64,000 nt of DNA, taken from Cytospora piceicola (taxonomy: Eukaryota; Ascomycota; Sordariomycetes; Diaporthales; Cytosporaceae). Positions 36,978 to 48,938 of the stretch are shown here, one piece after another. Location of the stretch: the NCBI GenBank assembly GCA_023375675.1, contig JALQBC010000003.1, forward strand, positions 248,001-312,000, given 5' to 3'. Position numbers and translations under genes: made by a program. Below the pieces are notes generated by a model. It was given only the letters and a program-made list of their open reading frames with translations, had not been told where the DNA came from and did not search any database. Each line of letters begins with the position of its first letter. The first letter of the stretch is position 1.

Positions 36978-38457
36978 GGTTCCTGGCGTGTTGTGTGTAT
37001 ATGTGTGTGTGTCTCTCTCTCTTCTTGAGATGTGGTCGCGGGTCGACTGGTTGAGTGAGTGAGTGGTTCGAGTGAGGCTTGGCGATGATGCTGTCTGTGG
37101 TTTATTATTGGCTCTTGGGATGATGTCAGGGGTTGTTGTGGTTATAGAGTTCAACCGCACAATAAAATGAATAATAATGAATGATATAAGAGGTGTTTTC
37201 AATCTTGATGTCTTATAAACGAATCTATCACCGTCTGTCTGGTCTATATGTGTAACTATTATGCATCACCATACAAGTTTGTGCACGATTAATGGTCTAC
37301 CACATACTTAAGTATATATATATATATATATATATATATTCATATATTGTAGAATGTGTGCTGTATCTATATAGTGTAATATCAGAACAGGCCACATAGA
37401 TGCTCCGGCGGTTCCTATAGACCATATACCCGTGAACCTTTATCATTGCCAGCACATACATGTCTCTTTCCATACGACCGATAATGTACTGTATGTGCTG
37501 ACTGACATATTGCCAGCCTCTTTATTTGCTGCTGCTGCTGCTGCTGCTGGTGCTGGTGGACCACCACTGCTCGTACTGCTCTGACTGCTCTGATCGACCT
37601 TTTACAGTCAGTAAGTGAGTGAGTGAGTGAGTTAGTTACCGAGTGATTGAGTGGTCTGGATGAGCCATCTTGTTGTCCCTGTTCTTGATCTTGTTCTTGT
37701 TGACATCTTTCATGCAGTCCTGATTGCGTCGTCAGTTCTCCGCTACTGTGTTGCAAAAGGGGCGCAAGCCCGGACTGCCGGATGGTACGGAGCGGAGTAC
37801 ACAGCTACAGCGTGCATACCTAGGTACATATGGTGCAACGTACGGTACAGCTCTCAGGCCAATCAGCAGCGCCAATTGGGTTTTGGAGCTTCCAAACATT
37901 CCGAGGTCAAGCGTCAGACAGGCCCCGGGAGCTCAGGGTCAAGCTCGACTCCAGGGGTCCCCCCCTCCCAAACCCCTCCCAAACCCCTCCTAGACAACCC
38001 TCCAACCCCCCCCCAATGGCGCTTCTAAGCTCCAACTACCTAGGTACCTACCTAGGTACTTAATAGGTAGGTTAGGTAGGTAGCTGGGCATGCTAGTTAG
38101 GTGGGCTGGTACATACACTACCTAGGTACTGTGTAGGTGCGCTCGGGTGCGTCCAAGGTTTCAACGTTCAAGGTTCGTCCAAGTTCGTCCAAGGGTTGAT
38201 TTCACCTCAAAACCCCTCTCTACACCCGCTTTTTTTCCTATTTCCGGCATATCTGGTCGCTAGGGCTCTGCAGCACTGCAGCACTGCAGCAAGATCTACA
38301 CAGCCTGGTCAGACATTCCCAAGCAGCGGTCAGGGAGCTCTGCAACATTTTTCTCTTCCAAGGTTGTCTTTGCTTTCCTTTCCTTTCCCTCTTCCCAACA
38401 ACAACCACAAAACTCATATACTTTTTGGCCGGTGATCAGGAACATATCGCCGCCAAA
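36978..38457. other. Intergenic region HTD2-C9-methyltransferase (divergent promoters)
   Basis: About 1.5 kb between divergent genes. Contains a TA tract (37313-37339), a GCT tract (about 37529-37550), a GAGT tract (about 37613-37632), a dense cluster of TACCTAGGTA-type palindromes (37818, 38037-38085, 38119-38128), repeated GTTCGTCCAAG words (about 38165-38193) and a triplicated GCACTGCA word (about 38270-38291). No gene was recognised. Confidence 0.6.
37313..37339 (+). repeat. TA dinucleotide tract
   Basis: About 13 TA units in the divergent intergenic region between HTD2 and the C9-methyltransferase gene. Confidence 0.95.
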
Positions 38458-40495
38458 ATGTCCAAGCCTCAGAGCACCAACGGCTCTGAGTCCGAGTTCG
38501 AGTTCATCGAGACTCCCAAGGCTCCCACCCCTACCTTTGAGAAGGTTGAGGAGTGTGGTGTGCGGACCACTTCGGTAAGTTTGATACCTCACTACCTACC
38601 TACCTACCCTGCCTACCTTTGACCATCAGTTGGTCCAAACACGCTGGCTCGAGCTTCTCAAGGAGCTTCCAGAGCTTCCACAGCTTCCACAGCTTCCACA
38701 GCTTCCAGAGCTTCCAGAGCTACCCGCCGCGGAGCCTCCCATCCCAAGGGCGACGTCGAGCCTCAAGCAGAGGGAACAAGAGAACAAACACCTGACCAGC
38801 TATTAACTGCCTTCTCTTCTCAGTACCCCGCCATCAAGAATGCTCCTCTGCCCGCCGATGGCCCCGGCAGCGACAGCTTCTCCCTCATCATCCTAGGATT
38901 CGTGCTGGGCGTGCCTCCCTTCTGGTTGTCATGGAAGCTCGGCGGTGGCACCAAGACGGCCATCTTCCTGGCCATCTTCACCACCCTCCCCCTTCTCGGT
39001 GCCTTCTGGCTCATCGTCTCCGCCTACAGCCCCCGCAAGAACGAGAAGGCCAAATACCCTGGCAAGCCCGTCGAGCACTACCTCACCTTCAAGAAGCCTG
39101 AGGACAAGGCAAAATACCAGGGCAAGAACAAGATCCCCATGGAGACCTTCCATGAGATGTACTTTGACGGTGACGTCGACTTCAACGGTGACTGCCTCGA
39201 GGTTCTCGAGTACAGGCATGACTGGGCAAGCTTCCGCTTCACCATTGGTCTGATCAAGTTCTTCCTTACCGGCATGATTCCCGAGCTCATCATGCACACC
39301 AGGTCTCAGGGTAAGTCCCGCACAACCCACCCACCCCCCTCCCCCCAAAAATCGGAGGGGTGTTCCCCCAATCCCAATCCCCAACAAGCATTGCTGACAG
39401 CTCAACACACAAAAACAGACGAGGAGCAGGTTCGCGACCACTACGACCGCGGTGATGACTTCTACGGCTGGTTCTTGGGCCCTCGCATGATCTACACCTC
39501 CGGCGTCATCTCCGACGTCAACGGGGAGGAGAGCCTCGAGCAGCTCCAGGACAACAAGCTGGCCATCGTGTGCGAGAAGATCGGCCTCAAGGAGAACGAG
39601 AGGCTCCTGGATATCGGCTGTGGCTGGGGCACCCTCGCCCGCTTTGCCAGTGTCAACTACGGCGCCAAGGCTACCGGTATCACCCTCGGCCGCAACCAGA
39701 CTGCCTGGGGCAACAACGCCCTGCGCAAGGCTGGTGTCCCCGAGGAGCAGAGCAACATCCTGTGCATGGACTACAGAGACATCCCCGTCCCCGAGGGCCG
39801 CTACCACAAGATCACCTGTCTGGAGATGGCCGAGCACGTCGGTGTCCGTCACTTCAGCAAGTTCCTGACGCAGGTTTCCGACATGATGGACGACGATGGT
39901 GTCTTCTTCCTGCAGATTGCCGGTCTCCGAAAGCCGTGGCAGTACGAGGACCTCGTCTGGGGTCTGTTCATGAACAAATACGTCTTCCCCGGTGCCGATG
40001 CCTCTACCCCCCTCGGCTGGTTCGTCGACTCGCTCGAGGGCGCTGGCTTCGAGATCAAGGGCATTGACACCATCGGTGTTCACTACTCTGCCACTCTGTG
40101 GAGGTGGTACAGAAACTGGATGGGCAACAGGGACAAGGTTGAGGCCAAGTACGGCAAGAGATGGTTCCGCGTAAGTCTTTTTCCCACACACAAATTCCTA
40201 GAACCTCACTCTTGGAATATAAAAAAAAGAAACAAGAAAAAACATCCGACCGCTAACAATTCCATTACAGATCTGGGAGTACTTCCTTGGTTACTCCACC
40301 ATCGCCTCTCGCCAGGGTACCGCCAGCTGCTACCAGATCACCCTGGTTAAGAACATCAACTCTACCCACCGTGTTGAAGGCATTCCTACCGCCTTTGGCC
40401 TCTCTGGCGCTCTTAACAACGCCAAGTTTGACCTCAAGGCCTGGCAGGACGCCAACGCGTCCGCGTTCCCCCAGTCCTCTATCCCTGGCCAGTAG
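38458..40495 (+). CDS. Sphingolipid C9-methyltransferase (CMAS family)
   Basis: Predicted 526-residue membrane-bound SAM methyltransferase that adds the C9 methyl group to the sphingoid base of fungal glucosylceramides. Exons are 38458-38574, 38824-39310, 39419-40170 and 40271-40495, all with GTAAGT donors and CAG acceptors. A Ser/Glu-rich cytosolic start is followed by two hydrophobic segments (SLIILGFVLGVPPFWLSW and AIFLAIFTTLPLLGAFWLIV), as in characterised fungal enzymes. The cyclopropane-fatty-acid-synthase-like domain has the SAM motif LLDIGCGWGTLARFA near residue 264, EEQVRDHYDRGDDFYGWFLG before it, and CLEMAEHVGVRHF after it. The catalytic fold looks complete. Intron 1 (249 nt) carries a 9-bp tandem repeat. 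In Fusarium this enzyme class affects hyphal growth and sensitivity to plant defensins. Start codon context is CCAAAATGTC. Confidence 0.92.
38660..38722 (+). repeat. 9-bp tandem repeat inside intron 1
   Basis: About six to seven imperfect copies of CAGCTTCCA/GAGCTTCCA within the first intron of the C9-methyltransferase gene, ending about 100 bp before the 3' splice site. Confidence 0.9.
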
Positions 40496-41654
40496 GATGG
40501 ACTTGTGGATATGGTGAGTGGACAGATGGGACTCTCCGAGGACCAATCTGTCATCTCATTAGAGACGGATGAAGGTGCCGAGCTCCGTTGAATGCGGACA
40601 CAGGACAAGAGCCGGAGCTCGGAATGGGGTGTGGTGTGGGATGTGTACGATGAAGCGAGGGCTCAGTGTTCCCTGCTGCATTCTCACAGAAAGTCGCCAG
40701 CAACAACGACAACAACATGTTGGCCTGTTAAGATATCTATGTTGATGACATGATGATGATAGTTTGGGATGGGTTGGCATCATGGGAATTGGTTGGAGGG
40801 TTAAATAAACAACATGATTAGATGGAGATGACGGGGGGGAAAAATTGATGATGCTCACGCTTCAACGCATCGATAAGTTCCAAGACGTATGTATTTGTTG
40901 GTGTATCAATGTCGTACGTTTTGTACTTGCATGTACTTGCATGTAAGTGCACGTACATGTACTGTATAAGTACCTACTTAAGTACTCCAGTAGGTACATG
41001 TCGTGAGTCTCAGAATGGCTATGATGGTTTAGGCTTCGGGCATCAGGCACTGTATCGAGTCGCAGCCACCTCATTTGGGCTCTTGCTTTGGGTTCTTCTG
41101 CTAAACCAGAACAGGCAATGACCTACGCAAAACTGGGTAGCCCATTTCGCTACAGTGCGCTACAGGACGGCTGGACGGGAGTGCCTGAGTGGGAACCTGG
41201 AACCTTTAGAACCTTGGAACCAACCACCCAGGCCACCTGAACAGTGAGTAGTAAGCACTGGGCAGTCAAAAGTCCACTGGCTGACTGGTACTGTAGCTGC
41301 TCACTCCGGCTTGCCAATCACAACTCGGCAGGCCTCCTCCACACTTGGACTCTCCTATTTCCTAACATTCAACTTTAACTAACGGAAGGTCAACCAACAA
41401 CCAAGGTTTCTTCCAGTTCTATGTCATCATCTTTGGTTTGCATCGCATCGCATCGCATGGTGCCGGTCGTTTTTCTCATTGACAGGCAACCGTAATAGAG
41501 CTTCGCTATTGAAACAGCGATAGCAGCATTGTTACATCCGGTGCCTCGTGTTCTCTTTTCCTTACATACATACTTACGCACCACCCGTTGATGCGACCGA
41601 CTATATCCTGGCTTCTAATCTAGCTCCCTCGACCAACCAGCCAATACAGCAAAC

Positions 41655-41692
<38 letters not shown>

Positions 41693-41776
41693 CGCTCTCT
41701 CTCGCAATTCAGCTATAGTAGTACAGGCCCTCTTGCGCTCGACGCCCTCGACACTTCGATCGATCGACCGCCCAAG
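40496..41776. other. Intergenic region C9-methyltransferase-PAN1
   Basis: About 1.3 kb between co-directional genes, with TGTACATGTAC-like and TAAGTACTTA-like words near 40920-41000 and an AC microsatellite at 41659-41688. The sequence from about 41600 on is probably PAN1 5' UTR. Nothing else was recognised. Confidence 0.6.
41659..41688 (+). repeat. AC dinucleotide microsatellite
   Basis: About 15 CA units roughly 90 bp upstream of the PAN1 start codon, probably within its 5' UTR or core promoter. Confidence 0.95.
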
Positions 41777-44700
41777 ATGTATTCACAGTCCAACTCCTAT
41801 ATGGGCGGTAACAGCTTCCGCCCTGGCCAACAACCGCAGCAATATGGAGGAGGCTCTTTCGGCCAGCCGGGCCAGCCAGGCCAGCAGCAACAGCAACCGA
41901 GCCCTTTTGCCCCTCAGCCCACCGGCTTTGGCCAACAGCAACAGCCGAGCCCCTTCGCTCCCCAGCCTACTGGTTTCGGTCAACAACAGCAGCAACCACC
42001 ACCACAACAACAACCTCTACAGAACCAGTATACCGGCTATCCGGGCATACAGCAGCCGCAGCCTCAGGCTCCCGGCCAGCTCCAGCCCCAGTTCACCGGC
42101 TTCCCTGGTCAGCCTGCTCCTCAGCAGCAGCCCTTCCAGACCGGTGCTCCTCAACAGCAGCCCTTCCAGACCGGTGCTCCCCAGCAGCAGCCCTTCCAGA
42201 CAGGTACTCCCCAGCAACAGCCCTTCCAGACTGGCGCCCCGCCACCAGTCCCTTCTATCCCTCAGCAGTTCCAACAGCAGTACAACCAGCAGCCATTCAA
42301 TGCGATACAGCAACCAGCGCAGCAGCAAGCTGCTGCCCAACCGCCACCCGCGGCCCCCATGAAGCCTCAGGCGACTGGCTTCAGCCAGATGGCTGCGTCG
42401 TTCCGGACCGGGAGTGCCCCTAGCAGCGTAGTGACGCCCAAGTCGAACAAGATCCCGAATATCCGGTTGAGCTTCATCACCGCGGCGGACCAGGCCAAGT
42501 TCGAGACTCTGTTCAAGTCGGCAGTTGCGGAGAACGAGTCTACGATGTCAGGCGACAAGGCGAGGGATCTGCTGCTGAGATCGAGGCTGGACGGGGACTC
42601 TCTGTCAAGTATCTGGTACGTTATATATACAAGGGCGGCGCATAAGGCTCGCGGGGGATGAAATAGGCTGACTGTGCTTTTGCAGGACCTTGGCAGACAC
42701 CACGCGATCCGGACAGCTTCACTTCCCAGAATTTGCACTGGCTATGTACCTGTGTAACCTTAAAATGACTGGACGTCAGCTTCCTACCCAGCTACCTGAG
42801 GTTATAAAGAATGAGGTCTCTAGCATGGTTGACATCATCAACTTCAACACGACGGAAGAAGCCGTGCGACAGAGCACTGCGACACCTCCTACAATCCAGG
42901 CACCGCAGCCGCAGTCTCAGCCGTCGAGCTCGCAGCTGCTGCAGGCTCAGATGACTGGCTTCCCCGGCCAGCAGCAGCCCCAGCCAACTGGCTTCATGGG
43001 CCAATCCCAGGGCCTCCAGCCGCAGCAGACCGGTTTCCCTATGGCTCCCCAAGCTACGGGCTACGGCGGGCTTGTGCCGCCTATGCCGCCTATGCCTACC
43101 GGACTGGGATCTAACTTGTCTCCCGGTGGTATGGCCGCACCCCTGAACACGCAGCCGACAGGAATGCCTGGTCAGTGGGGTCTTGTGAACACTCCCGCTT
43201 CTGGACTGCCCCTCATCGATGCTCTGCAGGCTCGAATGATGCCCCAGCAAGGCCGCGAGCAGCAGGACTACACCACGCACGGTCTCCAAGGTAATGCGGT
43301 GATTCCTTGGGCCATCACCAAGGATGAGAAGACCAGATATGACCAGCTGTTCAAGGCCTGGGATGGTCTCCACAAGGGCTATATCGGAGGAGAGACAGCT
43401 ATCGAGATCTTCGGCCAGTCTGGTCTTGAGAAGCCCGATCTGGAAAGAGTTTGGACCCTGGCCGACCATGGCAACAAGGGCCGACTGAACTTGGACGAGT
43501 TTGCCGTTGCTATGCACTTGATCTACCGCAAGCTGAACGGATACCCTCTGCCCAGTCAGCTGCCGCCCGAGCTCGTCCCGCCTTCGACAAGGAACTTCAG
43601 CCAGGCCATGGGTACGCTCAAGAACATGCTGAACGAGGAATCTGAGGCGCGGAAGAACACTGGCGCTGCCCTGCTCCCGCAGAAGACCGGGGTTAGCTAC
43701 CTCAAAGGCCACTCCTTCCGTGGTGCCGGTGCCGGGGCTGCTGCTGGACGTAAGGATGCCACCGTATTCAAGAACAACGATGAGGCTATTGGGTATCGAT
43801 CTAGTGCGCGTCGTAGGATCGGGGGCACCTCCTCCCCACGCCCGGAGTCTCCGGCGTCTGTGGGCTCTAATGAGGATTTGAGTCTTGATCAGCTGCGCAG
43901 GAAGATCCGGGAGAAGCAGGTCGTCCTGGATGCTATAGACTTCAAGGACGAGAAGAACCTCGAGGAAGACGACATCCTGGATAGGAGGGATCGCCGTGAA
44001 GCTGACGAGCTCTACCGCCGTGTTCGCAGAATCCAAGACGAGATCGATGGCCACCCTGATGCGCAGAGCAGTGGCGGAGATTCGGAAGCTGAGAGACGTG
44101 CTCTCAAGCGGCAGCTCCAGAACTTCACTGACAAGATCCCCGAGCTCGCGTCTCAAGTCAGGAAGACCGAGAAGGCCATCGCTGACGCGCGTCTTGAATT
44201 GTTCCGCCTGAAGGATGCCAAGGCCCATCCAGGTAGTGCCAGTAACATTGTCGGCACTGGTCCCGGTGGCGCCATCACAGAATCGGATAGGCTCAAGGCC
44301 CGTGCGAAGGCCATGATGCAGCAGCGCACGGCAGCGCTCACAGGCAAGAAGGTCGAGATTACTGGTGAGGACTCTGATGCGCCCAAGCGCATGGAAGAAG
44401 AGAACCTCAAGATCCGGACCGAGAAGGAGAACAACGAGCGCATGGTCCGTGATGTGGAAGACAGTGTTCGTGACTTTGCCAGGGGTGTCGAGGATGCTCT
44501 GAAGCAAGGCGGACAGACTGCTGCCAATGAGCACGAGAAGCGCAGATGGGAAGACGCCCTCGGTGTGGAGGACGAGGTCAGAGATTTCATCTTTGACCTC
44601 CAGCGGGAGAGCAGATCTGCGCGCATTCGGAACCAGGATCGCCGCAGAGAAGCACCGGCTGCCAGCCTGCCAGCCCACACTGCTGAGGTGGCGTCTCCAG

Positions 44701-46403
44701 CTCGCGTCGAGAGCCCAACTGCGACGTCTCGCACGGCTACGCCGTCCGCTGGGGGTTCATACTCGGCTTATAAGACACCAGAGGAGCGAGCCGCGTTCAT
44801 CAGGCAGCAGGCCGAGCAGCGCATGGCTGAGCGTCTCGCTGCGCTCGGTATCAAGGCCCCAACTAAGCCTGGCGAGACCGCTGCCCAGCGTATGGAGCGT
44901 GAGCGTGCTGAACGGGCCGCCAAGCTCCGACAGGCCGAGGAGGAAGATGCCCGCCGAGAGTCGGAGCGCCAGGCCCGCCTCGATCAGGAGATGGGCGTGC
45001 CTGCTCCTGCCTCCCCCAAGGCTGAGGGCAAGAAGCCTCCACCGGCGCCTCCCAGCAGGAAGGCTGCACCCAAACAGGATGACGGTGCTGACAGACGTGC
45101 GGAAGAAGAGGAGCGCCTTGAACAGGAGCGCTTGCAAGAGGAGAAGGAGAGAGAGGGACTCGAGTACGTATCATACCTTCAAGAACCAAAGATTGAGACT
45201 AACAGCAGCAGGCAACAAGCGGCAGAGCAAGAAGATGAGCTTGCGAAGGAGCGTGAGGCTGCTCAAGCCCGTCTCCAGGCTCTCGAGGATCAAGTCCGAC
45301 AGGGCAAGCTCAAGAAGGAAGAGGAGAAGCGCAAGAAGAAGGCCGCCCTCGCCGATTCCAAGGAGAAGGAGGCCCAAAAGGAGGCCCAACTTGCCGCCAG
45401 ACGTGCCGAGATCGAGGCGGCTCGCAAGCGCGAAGAGGAGCTTCAGCGCCAGCTCGAGTCGATGAACGATGATGATAGCTCATCTTCTGATGATGACGAA
45501 GGTCCTCAGAACATCACGCCTCAGGCGTCTACGCCTACCGTTGACAGCCAGGAGTTGGAGCACAAGAGCTCGCCCCCAGCCGCACCTCCTATCTCGGTGG
45601 CCAGCCCATCCGCAGACACTCCGGAGAGCCGCAACCCTTACTACAGGATGATGTCCCAGTCATCCGACTCGCCTGTGGCACAATCCCCATCCGCACCGCC
45701 GCCACCACCTCCACCCGCAGAGGTTCCTGTCGCTCCACCGGCGCCTGTCGCTCCACCGGCGCCTGCCGAGTCGACCAACCCCTTCCACCGTATGAGTATG
45801 GCTCCCGCCGAGCCTCCCAAACCATTCATCCGGAAGCGTGCCGATAGTGACGACTGGGGAAGCGACAACGACAAGGATGACGAGGACTCGGACGATGACG
45901 AGAGGCCAGGCCAGGGTGCTGCCGCTTTGGCCTCCATCCTGTTCGGAACCATGGGCCCACCCCGCCCACTGTCTGCCATGGACGACAAGGCGGGTGCATC
46001 TCCGGCCCAAAGCTCTCCCATCGCACCCCCACCACCTCCCCCTGCTCCGGCGCCTGAGACCAGCGACTCGCCTGCGCCTGCTATGCCACCACCACCACCC
46101 CCGATGCCAGACGCAGCGAGCCCACCTCCGGGCGGTGCTCCTCCACCACCACCTCCCCCGCCACCTGGCCCAAGCGGAGCGCCTCCTCCACCCCCTGGCC
46201 CGCCGCCGCCGCCCATCCCGGGCATGGCACCTCCCCCACCGCCGCCACCTCCGGCAGCGGGTGACCTGCCGTCCGGGCCGCCAGCCGCTGCGGGCGGACG
46301 GCCGGCCGGGCTCCTGGGAGAGATCCAAGCCGGCAGGTCGCTGAAGAAGACGCAGACCAAGGACAAGAGCGTCTCGGCCGTCGCGGGACGGGTGTTGGAC
46401 TAG
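41777..46403 (+). CDS. PAN1: Actin cytoskeleton-regulatory complex protein Pan1
   Basis: Very large endocytic scaffold, about 1502-1518 residues, which couples coat adaptors to Arp2/3-driven actin assembly at cortical patches. Exons are 41777-42615 and 42686-46403. A further 48-nt intron candidate at 45164-45211 (donor GTACGT, GACTAAC branch, CAG acceptor) is in frame, so splicing changes length by 16 residues only. Domains: Gln/Pro-rich N-terminus with four copies of a [10 protein letters not shown] decapeptide; EH domain 1 at about 225-320 and EH domain 2 at about 485-585 ([36 protein letters not shown]); several LxxQxTG motifs, the consensus for Ark/Prk-type kinases; a long coiled coil rich in Glu, Lys and Arg; acidic Asp runs; polyproline near 46020-46260; and a C-terminal WH2-like [16 protein letters not shown]1 is split by the first intron. 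Ends in AGRVLD. Confidence 0.96.
42121..42240 (+). repeat. 30-bp coding tandem repeat (four copies) in PAN1
   Basis: Four copies of a 30-bp unit encoding QQQPFQTG plus two variable residues. Copies differ mainly at synonymous positions and keep the Thr-Gly pair. Confidence 0.95.
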
Positions 46404-46412
46404 GAGTGTGGC

Positions 46413-46772
46413 TCACGCACGCCACGGGGCAACAGCCGCAAGCCGCGTGTCAGGTTCGAGAGCTCCGAGTACGGGCGGGACGGGGACCTTGTCGAGGTCG
46501 AGGACTATCTCGACTGTGTGGCTGAGGCGAGGAGGGCGGTTAGCCTGAGTGATGGAGTTGGGAAGGGTGCCTGTGGGGGGGCTGTCGATGTGGGTTGTTA
46601 TCTTGAGTGTGTTGATGAGGCCAGGGTTGGCACTGAGGCTGATGTGCAGGGAGATTGGAGGGAGGGTGCCCGGGGTCAAGACGGTGCGACGGCGGAGGAG
46701 AGTTCTCCCGGCATCGCACTGGTACGATTCTGTGGGAGACATGGCCTCGAGCGGGATGGATGGAGGGGGCAT
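46413..46772 (-). CDS. Possible small protein, tail-to-tail with PAN1
   Basis: ORF of 119 residues from the ATG at 46772 (or 109 from the ATG at 46742). Its stop codon ends 9 bp beyond the PAN1 stop on the opposite strand. The minus frame has a strong C bias at third codon positions, like confirmed genes here, and reads as ordinary protein (LPPISLHISLSANPGLINTL, then THIDSPPTGTLPNS), though I recognise no family. A possible upstream exon exists: an ATG near 46925, donor GTAAAA near 46880, a CTGAC branch and a CATACAG acceptor at about 46801 would join in frame. The plus strand is also open across this stretch and looks partly protein-like, so the strand call is uncertain. It could be a gene fragment or a 3' UTR artefact. 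Confidence 0.35.
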   Translation of the reverse strand: MPPPSIPLEAMSPTESYQCDAGRTLLRRRTVLTPGTLPPISLHISLSANPGLINTLKITTHIDSPPTGTLPNSITQANRPPRLSHTVEIVLDLDKVPVPPVLGALEPDTRLAAVAPWRA

Positions 46773-48938
46773 GAGGAGTGATGAAGGAGAGGTGAGCAAC
46801 CTGTATGGGGATGGATGGGTGGGTGGATGGATGGGTAGTCAGATTGTCGGTTTCTGCCTTTATTTTTTACTGGTTTTGTTTTACCTGCCCAGTGTCCGTC
46901 GTTGCTTTTGAGTTGTGTATGTATATAGCATCATTACAATATTTCTACGTGGGTATTGCATGTTCTTCCACAGTATCTCCTACTTGAACGTACTTTATGT
47001 TCCCACCATCTCGAATTCTGTGTGGGAGGTGGTCTACAGGCATGCATGCCTCGGTGTCTACCTATTTGGGACTCTTTACGGTGTGTCGTCCCTGGGGGAG
47101 GTGGGAGTAAGCTTCCGTACATCGGACTGAAGCATGGCAACATATGGGGTTATGTGTGGAATATGTAATCAGCCTCAGCCTGTATGAGTTAGAAAGCGAG
47201 GGGTCTCAAAGTGCAGTATGTACTGGGGATAAAGTTGTTAGACTCGACCCGGGCGGGCTATATGGATGGTAGGAGGAAATGCTCCGCAGATGGGCCCTTT
47301 CTCACGTGTGCCATCCTCGCTTTGTCCACCGTGACTTTGCGTGTGCGTCACGGGCATTCCTCCCTCCCCTCAGGTATGTATGTACGTATTGGAAGCATCA
47401 CGGGTCTGGCTGCTATGTATCTGGGTTAATTTATACCTTACTCTAAGTTCTCGTGGGCCACCATTTGTGGTTAGTGATTCTTTTTTCTCGCCTCATCCAT
47501 CGCCCTCGTCATTATTCGACCTTCTTAGGAGATCGACTGTAGTAGATAGGAGATGGCGTTTTATCTTTTCTGAATTTGTAATCATGCCGTTGGTTGTTTG
47601 AAGGAATGATGGATTGTATTGTGTGTACACACCAATCCGTAGATGGGATGAACCCTCGTAATCGCGAGATGCGAATAAGGACGAACACGGGAGACAGGAA
47701 CTTTGCCAGGGGGGGGGGGGGACTTCTATGCATTGTCCCCAAGGCTGGGGGCGTGGGGGAGGGTTTGTTTATTTATTCTCTTTTCTTCTTTCTTTTTTGT
47801 TCTAAGTGCTTGCATGGTTCTATTTTACGGGGTTAAAATGATCAAAACGATCAAGTTGGTGCATTAGGTATGCTACATTTGACAAGTGCAGCAAGCAGTA
47901 GCTGTGATTCAAGCAACCCCCTCCCCCCCCGGCGTCCCCAAGGGTTTAAGAGCGGGTTCGGTATGGCAGGGATTTTCCTCTTTCCCCCCAACGCTAAGCA
48001 AAGACGCGCCGGGCTAGTCGCGTCATGTCGCGTCGTGCCGCGTCGCGTAACCTCACCTCACCTCGTCCATGGAAATCATGACATTGGGAGCAGGACAGCT
48101 GAGGATAATATACGTACAATATATATATATATATGTATATGTATATATGTATAAGTGTGTATGTGTATGTGTGTATATAAGTCCGGGCTAATAGTGACTG
48201 GCGAATTACTTAAGAGGGGAATCAATCCACTCGAGTACTATAACCTCCATTCACCAAAAAAGAGGAACTGTGGATTGTCCTATCATGTATCATGTCTGTA
48301 AGAGTTACTTCCTCAGCTGCAAATTCCAGCCCTTGCTCTCTTTGGTTCTCTTCAGCCTTATTTCTGACATGCAGAAACGAGGCATCCTTTAAAGCAGGGG
48401 CACGGCACAGCATAATCACTTACTTACCCTTCCAGAACATTAGACAAGGCTCATACACACATACACACACACACACACACACACAAAAGAGATGACCTTG
48501 ATGATTATGATGATCGGGTCCTTGATTCTTGTTATCTTCTCCTGAGTTACAACTGCTCCTCCCAATCCGGGGTTAGTAGCATTAGACCCCTTGAGGGGCC
48601 TACTTGCTTTCGTGGGTTTAAGACCCCGAGCCCCGGTTGGGAAGATATTGAATGCCACAACGACAAAGATGTTCCCAAAGCCAAATGTCCACATCGTACA
48701 TAGGTAGATAGGGCCGAGAGGCCCGGCAGGCACGCGCGCACTCCGGCCTGCCTGCCCGCCCGCCCTTGCCCTCGAGGCTCCACAGGCCGAAAACGCAGAG
48801 AAAGGAACCCCCGACAAGGCAGAAACACTCGCGAGCTGGCCTCCCCCGTCAGGATCGCTCGTCTTCCGCAGCTTCCCCGCCGGGTAGTCGTCAGGGCGGC
48901 CCTATCAACACTGACCACCCACCCACCCGCCCGCTCAC
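46773..48938. other. Intergenic region with TA/TG repeats
   Basis: About 2.2 kb. AT-richer to about 48400, then GC-richer. Contains a TATA/TATG tract (48119-48179) and an AC tract (48462-48484). Apart from the optional upstream exon mentioned for the small minus-strand ORF, no gene was recognised. Confidence 0.55.
48119..48179 (+). repeat. TA/TATG/TG low-complexity tract
   Basis: About 60 bp of alternating TA, TATG and TGTG units in intergenic DNA. Confidence 0.9.

Noticed and set aside
36978..37202. 75-residue upstream extension of HTD2 in the same frame
   Set aside because: Thr-rich and low-complexity, encoded in simple-repeat DNA; the ATG at 36977 begins a better mitochondrial presequence.
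42792..44678. 628-codon minus-strand frame
   Set aside because: Antisense to PAN1 exon 2, with no domain or splice support.
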